Assembly (NCBI RefSeq): GCF_004329715.1
Contig: NZ_JXSY01000005.1
Span: 62,001-126,000 of the forward strand
DNA length: 64,000 nucleotides
Direction of reading: 5' to 3'
From: Bowmanella sp. JS7-9
GTDB taxonomy: Bacteria; Pseudomonadota; Gammaproteobacteria; Enterobacterales; Alteromonadaceae
Shown here piece by piece: positions 61,656 to 64,000 of this stretch. How positions within the stretch are numbered: the first letter of the stretch is position 1; each line of letters starts with the position of its first letter. A model generated the notes under the pieces. That model had not been told where the DNA came from and did no database searches. It worked only from the letters and a program-made list of their open reading frames with translations. Made by a program: the position numbers and the translations under genes.

Positions 61656-62147
61656 TTAAATAGATTCTTCTGGGTCTGGTCGTTGCCAATCTGCCAGTGT
61701 AATACGCAGGGTTTTGCTGCGTTGCAGCCACATTATCAACACGGCGTCGAACAACACTAATCCCCCTAACAACAGATCAAAACTAAAATGCTGCAGATAA
61801 ATCACCCGCAACTGGAAAGTGATATCCAGTAACAATAATCCCAACAGCACAGGTTTAATCATGACAAACAGCGCTTGCCAACCATGTTGCCAGAGTCGTG
61901 TGCGCTGCATGATCATAAGGCTCAACAACAAGGGCAAAAATCCGATGGCCAACGCTGTATAAAAGTCCTGATGGCGTGGATATAACAGACCAAGCAGTGC
62001 ACTGCCATCGGGCCGCATCACCAACGCCAGCAACCACGCCAGCCAGCCACGCATCAATACCAGCAGTGCCAGCCACAACATGCGCGGTGGTAAAACCCGC
62101 CCCTGTCCATCGTATCGATGCAGCGGCAGTGCCAGACGGTGGTTCAA
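61656..62147 (-). CDS. DUF2919 family inner-membrane protein (YfeZ-like)
   Basis: Protein of 163 aa with four hydrophobic segments. The N-terminus YDGQGRVLPPRMLWLALLVL is the family signature, followed by MRGWLAWLLALVMR and LLGLLYPRHQDFYTALAIGF. LRITLADWQRP ends the protein. The function is unknown; E. coli YfeZ is a member. The likely start is TTG, one base after the ligA stop, so translation is probably coupled to ligA. No ATG occurs before residue 23. Confidence 0.82.
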   Translation of the reverse strand: MNHRLALPLHRYDGQGRVLPPRMLWLALLVLMRGWLAWLLALVMRPDGSALLGLLYPRHQDFYTALAIGFLPLLLSLMIMQRTRLWQHGWQALFVMIKPVLLGLLLLDITFQLRVIYLQHFSFDLLLGGLVLFDAVLIMWLQRSKTLRITLADWQRPDPEESI

Positions 62148-62148
62148 A

Positions 62149-64000
<1,852 letters not shown>

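Overview
The window looks like chromosome of a marine-type gammaproteobacterium of the order Alteromonadales. This is an inference from gene content: a Vibrio/Shewanella-type TonB2-TtpC energy-transduction operon, an Oar-type TonB-dependent receptor, an exported ExeM-like nuclease, tryptophan 2,3-dioxygenase, leucine dehydrogenase, and the dnaX-ybaB-recR-htpG-adk order. No rRNA or tRNA gene, insertion sequence, prophage or CRISPR array was found. Both ends cut a gene: a bi-domain oxidoreductase at the left and ligA at the right.

Layout. 1-12499 (minus) is a Wzy-type surface polysaccharide locus: two sugar-type oxidoreductases, a glycosyltransferase, a heparinase-fold protein, flippase, acyltransferase, polymerase, Wzz-like chain-length regulator and an SLBB-type outer-membrane exporter. 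Positions 1 to about 9.8 kb are visibly AT-rich compared with the rest. 12852-19423 holds a POT peptide transporter, a cytochrome b561/YceI pair, a 2OG-Fe(II) oxygenase, a GST, a second signal peptidase I, an IbpA-type small heat-shock protein and a hydrolase. 19475-26106 (minus) is a housekeeping block: adk, htpG, recR, ybaB, dnaX, apt.

26128-28809 is the most striking part: an hvfABC-like (bufferin/MNIO) operon. The exported precursor HvfA carries 25 EGKCG motifs, mostly in eleven 18-residue tandem repeats. It is followed by the DUF692 multinuclear iron enzyme HvfB, the DUF2063 partner HvfC, and an unrecognised 40-residue membrane peptide. 28944-33906 is a six-gene TonB2 operon (DUF3450, TtpC, ExbB2, ExbD2, TonB2, TPR protein). 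After a DUF3016 protein comes an Oar-like receptor that could be one of its clients.

38133-48904 is mainly amino-acid metabolism: kynA, leucine dehydrogenase with a divergent Lrp-family regulator, alr with a D-amino-acid aminotransferase, and a cysteine-synthase-like gene coupled to pxpABC (5-oxoprolinase). The 4.5S RNA gene ffs lies between comFB and leucine dehydrogenase. 49025-64000 has exported hydrolases, a PAS-PAS-GGDEF cyclase, a 1528-residue two-nuclease protein ending in dockerin-like EF-hands, a CocE-type hydrolase, a DUF2919 membrane protein and ligA.

Regulatory signals readable in the sequence include a sigma-32 promoter plus ROSE-type RNA thermometer before ibpA, a near-consensus sigma-32 promoter before htpG, a programmed -1 frameshift heptamer in dnaX, a strong promoter with GC-rich discriminator for ffs, and about a dozen intrinsic terminators.
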